Source: CAZYSK01 sp964649415 (lineage in GTDB: Bacteria > Chloroflexota > Anaerolineae > B4-G1). Taken from it: DNA of 6,786 bases. Positions 1 to 6,406 of the stretch are shown one piece after another; the first letter of the stretch is position 1; every line of letters starts with the position of its first letter. The notes under the pieces were generated by a model that worked only from the letters and a program-made list of their open reading frames with translations, searched no databases and had not been told where the DNA came from. The stretch spans positions 1 through 6,786 of the forward strand of contig CAZYSK010000159.1 in assembly GCA_964649415.1 (NCBI GenBank), in the 5' to 3' direction. Made by a program: the position numbers and the translations under genes.

Positions 1-78
1 CGTCGCGCGCGCTACTTGTCGGTTTGAGGCGTAGCTTCGCTAGACGGTTACGACATCCGCGGTTACTATAAACTGACC
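1..78 (+). promoter_or_regulatory. Upstream region of the membrane regulator, possible leaderless promoter
   Basis: No gene is visible in these 78 bases. A TATAAA box lies at 67-72, overlapped by TACTAT at 64-69. If TATAAA is the -10 element, transcription would start about 7 bases later, at or next to the ATG at 79, giving a leaderless mRNA. This fits the absence of any purine-rich Shine-Dalgarno sequence before that ATG (the bases are AACTGACC). No convincing -35 hexamer sits 16-18 bp upstream; the nearest is TAGACG at 41-46, which is too far. The promoter is an inference from position and motif only. Confidence 0.35.
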
Positions 79-2037
79 ATGGGATTTCTGTCTGCACTCG
101 AACTGCAAAAGCTGCTCGAACTCGCCAACGTCGTGCTCGCATCGGGCATCGTCATCTTCTCCGCCGCGCTCCTGCTCTACCTCCTGATCTACAACTTCCG
201 CAACACAGCAACCCGTTCGTTCAGCACCCTCCTGGCCTGCGTGCTCGTCGCCTACTTCGTGGACCTGGCGCTGTTCGGCGTCGAACGCACAGACACCGCG
301 GTGCCCTGGCTGCGCTTCCAGTGGGTAGGTATCGCGTTCACGCCGGCGGCCTACCTGAGCTTCTCCAGCGCGCTGCTGGCGAACACCGGCGCTCGAAGCC
401 GGCTGCGCGACGTCGCCGTGCGCCTGAGCTACATCCTGAGCGCCCTGCTGCTGCTGGGTGTAGCCTTCAGCGACGCCGTCGTGCGCGGCAGTACGTTGAC
501 ATACAACGCGGCCCACCTGCTGCCCGGACCGCTCTTCCCCCTCTTCATCGTCCACTTCTTCGCCGCCGTGGGCTGGGGAGCGATCAACGTCCTGCGCGCC
601 CGCGCTCGCTGCCTGACCTCCACCTCACGCCGCCGGATGAACTACCTGGCGGCCACCTTCGCGGCCCCGGCGGCAGGCGTTTTCCCCTATCTGCTCCTCA
701 CCCGCTGGCCCGACTCTGCCCCAGGCACAGCGCTGTGGGCGCTCCTGGTGCTGGGAAACGTGGGGGTCGGGTTGATGCTCGTGCTACTGGCCTACAGCGT
801 GGCCTTCTTCGGCGCGCTCACGCCCGATCGGGTGGTGAAGCACCAGCTGGTACGCTTCCTGCTGCGCGGGCCGCTGGTCGCCACCATGCTGGTGATCATC
901 ATCACGACCACGTCACACGCCGAGGGGTGGCTCGGCCTCTCAAGCCGGAGACTGACGCTGTTCGGCGTCGTCGGCGTCGTCCTGCTCCTGCAACTGGCCA
1001 TCGAGATAGCGAAACCGTTGATCGACCGGGCGCTCTACCGCCAGGATCAGCCGGAGATCGAGTGGATCCAGGACTTGAGCAGCCGGCTCCTCACCACGAC
1101 CGACCTGCGCCAGTTCCTGGAAAACGTGCTCACCGCGCTATGCGACCTGTTGCGGGTCAAGACGGCCTTCGTCGCGATCGTCGAGAACGGCGGCCCCCAC
1201 ATGGAGGCCGTATGTGGACCGCTGGAGCCCGGCACAGCGGAGGGGCTGCCCCCGGAGGCCTGGCAGGCGACGCCCGAAGACGCACCATCGGGCAGGCAGC
1301 GCGTCGTGCGACACGGGGACCTGTTCGTGTGGAACGGCTACTGGCTGGCCCCGCTGCGCACCAAGACCCAGCGCAACGGACGCACGAGCACCCGCGTCAT
1401 CGGCGTGGTCGGCATGGCGGCGCGCGCGCCGGTCCCGGACCTGAGCCCGGAGGAGATGGCAGGCTTCGAAGCGCTGCTTGCCCAGGCCGCAGCAGCACTG
1501 GAGGACCGCCAGCTCCAGCAGGGCATCTTCAGCGCCCTGGAGCGCATCATCCCGGAGATTGAGGACATTCAACGTCGCCGTGGCGTGGTGCACTACACCG
1601 GAGAACAGGCGCTCTCCGGGTTCGACCCCGCCAAGGCGCAGGAATTCCGGCAGTGGGTGCGGGACGCGCTCAGCCACTACTGGGGCGGCCCCAAGCTGAC
1701 CACAAGCCCGCTGATGTCCTTGCACGTCGTGGAACGTGCGTCCCGGGCCCAAGACGGCAACGCGATGAAGGGCCTACGGGACGTACTCAGGCAAGCCATC
1801 GAGCGCCTGCGCCCCGACGGCCAACGCGAGATGACCAGGCCGGAATGGATTCTGTACAACATCCTCGAGCTCAAGTTTCTGCAGGGACGCCAAGTGCGCG
1901 AGATCGCCCGGCGGCTGGCAATGAGCGAGTCGGACCTGTACCGCAAGCAGCGCGTGGCGATTGAGGCCGTGGCCGAGGTGCTGAAGGAGATGGAGCAGGA
2001 GGCACTGGGCAACGGCCCACGGGAAGCGGGCGTTTGA
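79..2037 (+). CDS. Polytopic membrane protein with GAF-like region and C-terminal helix-turn-helix
   Basis: This is a 652-residue protein that I do not recognise as a named gene. The N-terminal half is strongly hydrophobic, with about nine likely membrane segments near residues 13-39, 47-69, 78-101, 112-132, 149-174, 186-207, 215-246, 262-276 and 291-312. The first seven or eight resemble the 7TM sensor modules found at the N-terminus of some bacterial histidine kinases. Residues about 325-480 read like a GAF domain (DLSSRLLTTTDLRQFLENVL, then a beta-rich stretch). Residues about 590-640 form a predicted helix-turn-helix (ILELKFLQGRQVREIARRLA, then MSESDLYRKQRVAIEAV), similar to sigma-70 region 4 or LuxR-type helices. 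There is no H-box, no kinase N/G boxes and no receiver domain. It could therefore be a membrane-anchored one-component regulator, or a degenerate sensor kinase whose output domain was replaced. The ATG at 79 is chosen because the first membrane helix begins soon after it. Its TGA overlaps the promoter of the next gene. Confidence 0.85.
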   Translation: MGFLSALELQKLLELANVVLASGIVIFSAALLLYLLIYNFRNTATRSFSTLLACVLVAYFVDLALFGVERTDTAVPWLRFQWVGIAFTPAAYLSFSSALLANTGARSRLRDVAVRLSYILSALLLLGVAFSDAVVRGSTLTYNAAHLLPGPLFPLFIVHFFAAVGWGAINVLRARARCLTSTSRRRMNYLAATFAAPAAGVFPYLLLTRWPDSAPGTALWALLVLGNVGVGLMLVLLAYSVAFFGALTPDRVVKHQLVRFLLRGPLVATMLVIIITTTSHAEGWLGLSSRRLTLFGVVGVVLLLQLAIEIAKPLIDRALYRQDQPEIEWIQDLSSRLLTTTDLRQFLENVLTALCDLLRVKTAFVAIVENGGPHMEAVCGPLEPGTAEGLPPEAWQATPEDAPSGRQRVVRHGDLFVWNGYWLAPLRTKTQRNGRTSTRVIGVVGMAARAPVPDLSPEEMAGFEALLAQAAAALEDRQLQQGIFSALERIIPEIEDIQRRRGVVHYTGEQALSGFDPAKAQEFRQWVRDALSHYWGGPKLTTSPLMSLHVVERASRAQDGNAMKGLRDVLRQAIERLRPDGQREMTRPEWILYNILELKFLQGRQVREIARRLAMSESDLYRKQRVAIEAVAEVLKEMEQEALGNGPREAGV

Positions 2038-2062
2038 CAAGGCACCGGCGCTCGCATATAAT
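2034..2062 (+). promoter_or_regulatory. Perfect consensus sigma-70 promoter for the S1-ftsK operon
   Basis: TTGACA at 2034-2039 and TATAAT at 2057-2062 are separated by exactly 17 bp, matching the housekeeping sigma factor consensus at all twelve positions. The -35 box shares bases with the TGA stop (2035-2037) of the upstream gene, so the promoter sits at the very end of that coding region. Transcription is predicted to begin near 2069. The downstream S1 and ftsK genes therefore probably have their own strong constitutive promoter and need not depend on read-through. Confidence 0.85.
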
Positions 2063-2068
2063 CGATGC

Positions 2069-2176
2069 ACATAGAGACTAGGCAAACAGGCAGACATGTT
2101 TGCTGACTCAAGGCCTGACAGGTTCTGGATGCTGGTTGTTGGCGCTGTGTGAGTGCGGAGTAGGAGGACAAGCGAG
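2069..2176 (+). promoter_or_regulatory. Structured 5' leader of the S1-domain gene
   Basis: From the predicted start near 2069 to the ATG at 2177 the leader is about 108 bases. It contains a perfect inverted repeat, GCAAACA at 2082-2088 and TGTTTGC at 2097-2103, with an 8-base loop (GGCAGACA). This could fold at the 5' end of the mRNA. The rest is fairly U/G-rich before the ribosome-binding site. It matches no riboswitch class I can name. In Escherichia coli the rpsA mRNA leader is structured and is the target of S1 autoregulation, so a similar role here is possible but only inferred. Confidence 0.45.
2162..2167 (+). promoter_or_regulatory. Ribosome-binding site deciding the S1 start
   Basis: AGGAGG, a full Shine-Dalgarno core, lies 9 bases before the ATG at 2177. 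An in-frame GTG at 2153 would place this site inside the coding region and has no site of its own, so the ATG at 2177 is the preferred start. Confidence 0.8.
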
Positions 2177-3172
2177 ATGGAGCAGATGGGCACGTGGGTC
2201 CCTGCAAGCGCGCCGCCGGACGATATGTACTGGGAGGCCCTGCTGCAAGACGCAGAGGAGCAAGGAGAGGCCCCCAAGACCGACTGGGACCCGTGGATTG
2301 AAGGCGGCTTCGACGACCCCGAGCCACCGGCACCGGTGGAGATGGCAGAGCCGGTGGAGACGGTGGAGACGGTGGTCCACACAGACCCGTGGAAAGACGC
2401 CCGCGAGGCCATGGACCGAGGAGAGGTGCTTGAGCTGCCGGTCGTCGGATGCAATCGCGGCGGGGTATTGGTGCAATGGAATGGCCTGCACGGTTTCGTC
2501 CCCGCCTCCCACCTGGTGGGCCTTTCGCCCTCTACAGACGAGGTCGAACGACACGCTGAACTGGAACGACTGATCGGCAGCCGCCTTCCTCTCAAGATCA
2601 TCGAGCTGGACTCAGAACAGGAGCGTTTCGTCCTTTCCGAACGGGCCTCACGCCGCGATGAACACGGCCGCCAGGAATTGATGGACTCGCTCTTTCCGGG
2701 CGACATACACCGGGGACGTGTCACCAACCTATGCCCGTTCGGTGCGTTCGTGGATCTGGGTGGCGTGGAAGGGTTGGTGCACGTATCGGAGATCTCGTGG
2801 GGGCGCGTCGATCACCCCGGTGACATCCTCGACCGCGGCCAAGAGGTGGAGGTGTACGTGCTCAACGTGGATCGCGAGCGGGGACGTGTGGGGCTGAGCA
2901 TCAGGCGACTGAAACCCGATCCCTGGCAGCTTGTCGAGGAAAACTACCACGTGGGTCAGGTTGTGGAGGGCGTGATCACGCACGTGGTGGATTTCGGGGC
3001 TTTCGCGCGCGTTGAGGAGGGGCTGGAGGGCTTGATCCACGTCTCGGAACTGGACGAGGGGAACGTGCTGCACCCGCGCGACGTGGTGCAGGAAGGGGCC
3101 ACCGTGAGCGTCCGCATCCTGAGCATTGAGGGCGAGCGGCGTCGTATGGGACTGAGCTTGCGCCGGGCGTGA
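2177..3172 (+). CDS. S1 RNA-binding domain protein, three S1 repeats (ribosomal protein S1-like)
   Basis: The 331-residue protein begins with an acidic, proline-rich segment (about 1-70) and then has three OB-fold S1 domains at about 80-158, 173-244 and 257-330. The second (GDIHRGRVTNLCPFGAFVDL, then GVEGLVHVSEISW) and third (GQVVEGVITHVVDFGAFARV, then GLEGLIHVSEL) carry the classic S1 signature. The first (GGVLVQWNGLHGFVPASHLV) resembles the short, divergent early domains of bacterial ribosomal protein S1. S1 domains bind single-stranded RNA; S1 helps recruit mRNA to the 30S subunit. E. coli S1 has six domains, whereas shorter three- or four-domain versions occur in other phyla. This may therefore be the rpsA-equivalent or a related RNA-binding paralogue, and I leave the symbol blank. 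The gene is preceded by a consensus promoter and a strong ribosome-binding site. The ftsK start lies 43 bases after its stop, which suggests co-transcription. Confidence 0.92.
   Translation: MEQMGTWVPASAPPDDMYWEALLQDAEEQGEAPKTDWDPWIEGGFDDPEPPAPVEMAEPVETVETVVHTDPWKDAREAMDRGEVLELPVVGCNRGGVLVQWNGLHGFVPASHLVGLSPSTDEVERHAELERLIGSRLPLKIIELDSEQERFVLSERASRRDEHGRQELMDSLFPGDIHRGRVTNLCPFGAFVDLGGVEGLVHVSEISWGRVDHPGDILDRGQEVEVYVLNVDRERGRVGLSIRRLKPDPWQLVEENYHVGQVVEGVITHVVDFGAFARVEEGLEGLIHVSELDEGNVLHPRDVVQEGATVSVRILSIEGERRRMGLSLRRA
2335..2375 (+). repeat. Short in-frame 9-bp tandem repeat in the S1 gene
   Basis: GGTGGAGAC occurs at 2353-2361 and 2362-2370 and is followed by a partial copy GGTGG; a related GGTGGAGAT lies at 2335-2343. 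The unit length keeps the frame and encodes the acidic Pro/Val/Glu/Thr stretch EPVETVETV before the first S1 domain. It probably reflects local slippage in a flexible linker. Confidence 0.55.
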
Positions 3173-3215
3173 GCGCGGTGACCGTCGGAGCGACGATTCC
3201 CGCCGGGCAGGTAAT

Positions 3216-5513
3216 ATGAGTAAACGAACCCAGAGCAATCGGCGTCAGAAGAAGACTGGCCGGCAGGTCACCTGGCGGGCCGGTCTCGCCGACCCACTGG
3301 TGCAGCAGATCCTGGCCCTGCTCGTGATCGCGCTGGGCGTGATCACGCTGCTGGCGCTGTTCCGCATCACACGTGGGAGCTGGGCCGACGCGTGGCTCGG
3401 CGTGCTGCGGCCCGTGTTCGGCTGGGGGGCGTACCCGGTCGCGCTGTCCATCCTGCTGACGGGCCTGCTGTGGCTGGCGCACCAGATTGACCGCCCCGTC
3501 GAGTGGCGCTGGCGGCCGTTCGTGGGCACGGAGCTGACGCTCTTCAGCCTGCTGGCCCTGAGCCACACCATTCTCAGCCGGGGCGATAGCGCGACGCTCT
3601 GGAACCTGGTGGAGCAGGACTGGGGCGGCGGACTGATCGGCTGGGCCGTGTCGCTCGTGCTCTCGAAGTACCTGGGGTGGCCCATCGCCATCGTGCTGCT
3701 TTCAGGTCTGACCGTGCTGGGGTTGGCGCTCACATTCGACGTCACCTCCGCCGACGTCAAGCGCCGCACGGGTGCAATGTTAGGGGCGCAGCAGGCTGCG
3801 AGTCCCCGCCCGGCCAGGCGCGCGCGGCGCAGCCAGGCCAGGCCCGCCACTCAGGGCCAACAAGCACGACCCGCGCCCGCCAAGGCCACACCACGCAAAG
3901 CCGCTCCCCAGGCCCGCCGGGGCGCGGTGCCGGCGCCCGTCGATTCGCCGGCACGTGCGCCAACTCCTGCCTCCGCAAAGAAGCGCCGTCCTGCAGCGCC
4001 TCCCCCGATTGAGATCGCGCCGCATCCCGGCGTGCAGTTCCCCCCTCCCACTGCGCTCCCTTCCCGCCCTCGCGATTTCAAGCTGCCCCCGCTCGACCTG
4101 CTGAACGAGCCGGAAGGGCCGGTGTTGAGCGACGACGAGATACGCGAGAAATCGACCGTCATCGAGGAGACGTTGGCCCAGTTCGGCCTGCCGGTGGAGG
4201 TCACCGAAGTCCGCGTGGGGCCCACCGTCACCCAGTTCGGCGTCACCCCCGGCGTCGTGGAGACTGCCCGCACCGGCGGGCGCAAGGTGCGCGTGAGCCA
4301 GATCAGCGCGCTGTCGGACGATCTGGCGCTGTCGCTGGCGGCCCCTCGCATCCGCGTCGAGGCCCCCGTGCCCGGACGCCCCGTCGTCGGCATCGAGGTA
4401 CCCAATAGCACGATCCAATTGGTCGGCGCCCGGGAGGTGATGGAATCGGAGGATTATCGCGAGATCCGCTCGCCACTGGCCTTCGCACTGGGACGTGACG
4501 TGGCCGGCGAGGCGGTCGTGGCCGACCTGGCCCGCATGCCACACCTGCTGATCGCGGGCACCACCGGATCGGGGAAATCGGTCTGCATCAAGACGCTGAC
4601 CACCTGCCTGATTGCGAACAACACGCCCGACGAACTGCGGCTGGTCATGATCGACCCCAAGATGGTGGAGCTGGTACGCTTCAACGGGCTACCGCACCTC
4701 TACGGGCGGGTTGAGGTGGACCTGGAACGGGTGGTCAGGGTACTGCGTTGGGTGGCGATGGAGATGGACGCGCGCTACAAGCGCTTCGCCGACGCCACCG
4801 CCCGCAACCTCGACGACTACAACGCCGGCCTGAGAGAAAAGGGGCAGGCTCCTATCCCGCGCATCGTCGTGCTGGTCGACGAATTGGCCGACCTGATGAT
4901 GCTGGCCCCCGACGAGGTCGAGCGCACGATCTGCCGCATCGCCCAAATGGCCCGCGCGACCGGTATCCACCTGGTGGTCGCGACGCAGCGCCCCAGCACC
5001 GACGTAGTGACAGGCCTGATCAAGGCCAACTTCCCGGCCCGCATCTCCTTCGCCACGGTGAGCCAGATAGACTCGCGCGTGATCCTGGACATGCAGGGCG
5101 CGGAGACGCTCATGGGGCGGGGCGACATGCTATACCTGGCGGCCGACGCGGGCTACCCGGTGCGCGTGCAGGGTTGCTTTGTCGCGGAGGACGAGATCGC
5201 ACGCCTGGTGCAGTTCTGGCGCGAGCAGGTAGGCCCACTCGAGGCCGAGGCCCCCTGGGAGCGCCTCATGGGCGGAAGAGCCCAGGGCCAGGCCGTGATG
5301 GACGTGGAAGACGAGAGAGACGACCTGCTGGAGGAAGCAGTCGAGCTGGTGAGGAGAACCGGCAGCGCCTCGGCCTCGCTGTTGCAGCGGCGACTGCACA
5401 TCGGCCACCCCCGCGCCGCCCGGCTGATGCGGGAGATGGAGGAGCTGGGCGTCATCGGCCCGCCCGAGGCCGCCGGACGCACCCGGCGTGTGATCATCGG
5501 GGGAGAAGAGTAG
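3216..5513 (+). CDS. ftsK: DNA translocase FtsK/SpoIIIE
   Basis: This 765-residue protein has the full FtsK layout. It is an inner-membrane-anchored, hexameric ATP-driven DNA pump that clears chromosome ends from the closing septum. About four membrane segments lie at residues 26-50, 65-90, 102-121 and 139-176. A basic Ala/Pro/Arg-rich linker spans about 180-285. The alpha domain (about 300-400) includes TEVRVGPTVTQFGVTPG. The RecA-like motor has Walker A GTTGSGKS at 448-455, the conserved MIDPKMVEL at 478-486, Walker B VVLVDELADL at 551-560 and ATQRPS at 589-594. Next come the GRGDML motif near 634-639 and a winged-helix gamma domain at about 704-763 (SASLLQRRLHIGHPRAARLM), which in this family reads polar sequences such as KOPS. 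The usual PVVTD stretch after PHL is replaced by GRVEVD, which I believe is normal for Chloroflexi. The linker is much shorter than in E. coli FtsK. The start ATG has only a weak AGG upstream (3209-3211). Confidence 0.97.
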   Translation: MSKRTQSNRRQKKTGRQVTWRAGLADPLVQQILALLVIALGVITLLALFRITRGSWADAWLGVLRPVFGWGAYPVALSILLTGLLWLAHQIDRPVEWRWRPFVGTELTLFSLLALSHTILSRGDSATLWNLVEQDWGGGLIGWAVSLVLSKYLGWPIAIVLLSGLTVLGLALTFDVTSADVKRRTGAMLGAQQAASPRPARRARRSQARPATQGQQARPAPAKATPRKAAPQARRGAVPAPVDSPARAPTPASAKKRRPAAPPPIEIAPHPGVQFPPPTALPSRPRDFKLPPLDLLNEPEGPVLSDDEIREKSTVIEETLAQFGLPVEVTEVRVGPTVTQFGVTPGVVETARTGGRKVRVSQISALSDDLALSLAAPRIRVEAPVPGRPVVGIEVPNSTIQLVGAREVMESEDYREIRSPLAFALGRDVAGEAVVADLARMPHLLIAGTTGSGKSVCIKTLTTCLIANNTPDELRLVMIDPKMVELVRFNGLPHLYGRVEVDLERVVRVLRWVAMEMDARYKRFADATARNLDDYNAGLREKGQAPIPRIVVLVDELADLMMLAPDEVERTICRIAQMARATGIHLVVATQRPSTDVVTGLIKANFPARISFATVSQIDSRVILDMQGAETLMGRGDMLYLAADAGYPVRVQGCFVAEDEIARLVQFWREQVGPLEAEAPWERLMGGRAQGQAVMDVEDERDDLLEEAVELVRRTGSASASLLQRRLHIGHPRAARLMREMEELGVIGPPEAAGRTRRVIIGGEE

Positions 5514-5545
5514 CACGTGCCGGTTATGCGACTAGAGAAGCGCAC

Positions 5546-5815
5546 ATGAGCACGCTCTTTCCCGACACCCACCCCGAGGCCGAAGCGGTACTGATCAATC
5601 TGCTGCGCCAGGCACCGCCGTGGCGCAAGCTCCACATGGTCGGCCAACTGAACCAGACCGTGCGCACGCTGGCCCTCAGTGGGCTGCGCCAGCGCCACCC
5701 CGAGGCCACACTCCAGGAGCTGCACCGCCGCCTGGCCGACCTCCTGCTTGGCCCCGATCTGGCCGCCCGGGCATACGGACCGCTGGAAGACCTGGAGGAC
5801 AGCGATGCTCTCTGA
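5546..5815 (+). CDS. Small helical protein of unknown function (89 residues)
   Basis: The 89-residue product is rich in Leu, Arg and His, is predicted to be all-helical, and has no signal peptide or membrane segment. Its core reads HPEAEAVLINLLRQAPPWRK, then LNQTVRTLALSGLRQRHPEA, then LHRRLADLLLGPDLAARAYG. I recall small proteins of this type (a HP..E start, PPWRKL, LRQRHP, RRLADLLLG) in Chloroflexota and cyanobacteria, often placed just before a nucleotidyltransferase-like gene, but I cannot verify this and name no family. The ATG at 5546 is preceded by AGAGAAG at 5534-5540, 5 bases away. The gene starts 32 bases after the ftsK stop, so it may be the last gene of that transcript. Its end overlaps a second start codon at 5805. 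An antitoxin-like role beside a lost partner is possible but inferred. Confidence 0.8.
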   Translation: MSTLFPDTHPEAEAVLINLLRQAPPWRKLHMVGQLNQTVRTLALSGLRQRHPEATLQELHRRLADLLLGPDLAARAYGPLEDLEDSDAL

Positions 5816-5891
5816 ACCGGTGGCCGTGACGTCTCAAGGCCCGGAGCGGAGCGCGTTGTGGGAAGCGGGGCAGCAGGAGCGGCTGTTGTGA
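5805..5891 (+). pseudogene. Truncated start of a lost partner gene, or 28-codon small ORF
   Basis: An ATG at 5805, inside the last codons of the 89-residue gene, is preceded by GGAGG at 5794-5798 with a 6-base gap, a good ribosome-binding site. The two frames overlap by 11 bases, typical of translational coupling. The frame encodes MLSEPVAVTSQGPERSALWE and eight more residues before TGA. The first nine residues (MLSEPVAVT) resemble the start of nucleotidyltransferase-like proteins I recall following such small genes. After that the sequence becomes polar and low in hydrophobics and does not resemble them. The simplest reading is a deleted or replaced downstream gene of which only the initiation region survives. 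It could also be a genuine small peptide, or an out-of-frame coincidence. Confidence 0.45.
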
Positions 5892-5908
5892 TAGACCGGT
5901 GACGAGAG

Positions 5909-6406
5909 CTACGACGCCTCGTCGGCCAACCTCAACACATCTTGATAGAGCTCCGGAGCCAGGTGAAAGCCTTGCGCCACAACAGCGTCCAGCAAAGAGC
6001 GCACAGCGGGAATCAGACCAGCCCGCTTGGCTCGTAGCAGGACGCCTAGTGTACCTACGACACGTAACCCCAGCGACTCGGCCAGACGCCGTGCCCGCAG
6101 GTCATCGAGGCCGACCAGGCAGTTGCGGCAGGTGTGTGCATAGGCGATAGCCGCCTGTTCGCCCACTCCCAAGCGGTTCGGTGGCAGACCATCGAACATA
6201 GCTTGAGACACCGATACCGGGCTGATCCAGGCAAAACCCTGTGGATCAATCGTATCCGGGCGAACAACTCGCCCCATGTCTAGCTCCAGCAGCACCGGCG
6301 TCGGGACGCAGACCCTGGGAAACAATGCTGACAGTAACTCAATCTGATCGATACGGCCCAGGTACAAGAGCACCGTCGTATCACACACCAGGGAGCATTC
6401 AGCCAC
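5909..6406 (-). CDS. DUF3368 PIN-like nuclease, probable toxin of a toxin-antitoxin pair
   Basis: The 165-residue protein has the PIN-like fold pattern of the DUF3368 family. VCDTTVLLYLGRIDQIELLSALF at the N-terminus contains the first acidic residue (D9). VPTPVLLELD supplies E41, LGVGEQAAIAYA supplies E83, and VGLDDLRARRLAE supplies D101/D102. These are placed as expected for the metal-binding acidic cluster of PIN ribonucleases, so the enzyme looks intact. PIN toxins generally cleave RNA and are neutralised by a partner encoded just upstream; the target here is unknown. Translation starts at a GTG (6406-6404), preceded on the minus strand by GGGAG (6414-6418) with a 7-base gap. The start overlaps the end of the antitoxin gene by 8 bases, so the two are likely translationally coupled. 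The gene converges on the ftsK transcript, whose last frame ends only 17 bases away. Confidence 0.87.
   Translation of the reverse strand: MAECSLVCDTTVLLYLGRIDQIELLSALFPRVCVPTPVLLELDMGRVVRPDTIDPQGFAWISPVSVSQAMFDGLPPNRLGVGEQAAIAYAHTCRNCLVGLDDLRARRLAESLGLRVVGTLGVLLRAKRAGLIPAVRSLLDAVVAQGFHLAPELYQDVLRLADEAS

Noticed and set aside
321..1562. A 413-codon open frame on the plus strand inside the membrane regulator gene
   Set aside because: Its product is Arg/Pro/Gly/Ala-rich with no family pattern, as expected for an off-frame reading of GC-rich coding DNA; the membrane protein frame is clearly the real one.
1677..2727. Long minus-strand open frames crossing the promoter and the S1 gene
   Set aside because: They give Ser/Arg-rich sequence without recognisable domains and lie opposite well-supported plus-strand genes.
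4748..5545. In-frame upstream extension of the 89-residue gene into ftsK
   Set aside because: The extension translates to low-complexity Arg/Gly/Pro sequence overlapping the conserved FtsK motor; the ATG at 5546 has a ribosome-binding site.
5901..5923. Stem GACGAG/CTCGTC with an 11-base loop between the convergent genes as a terminator
   Set aside because: The stem is only 6 bp, extends into the toxin coding end, and has no T-run on either strand.
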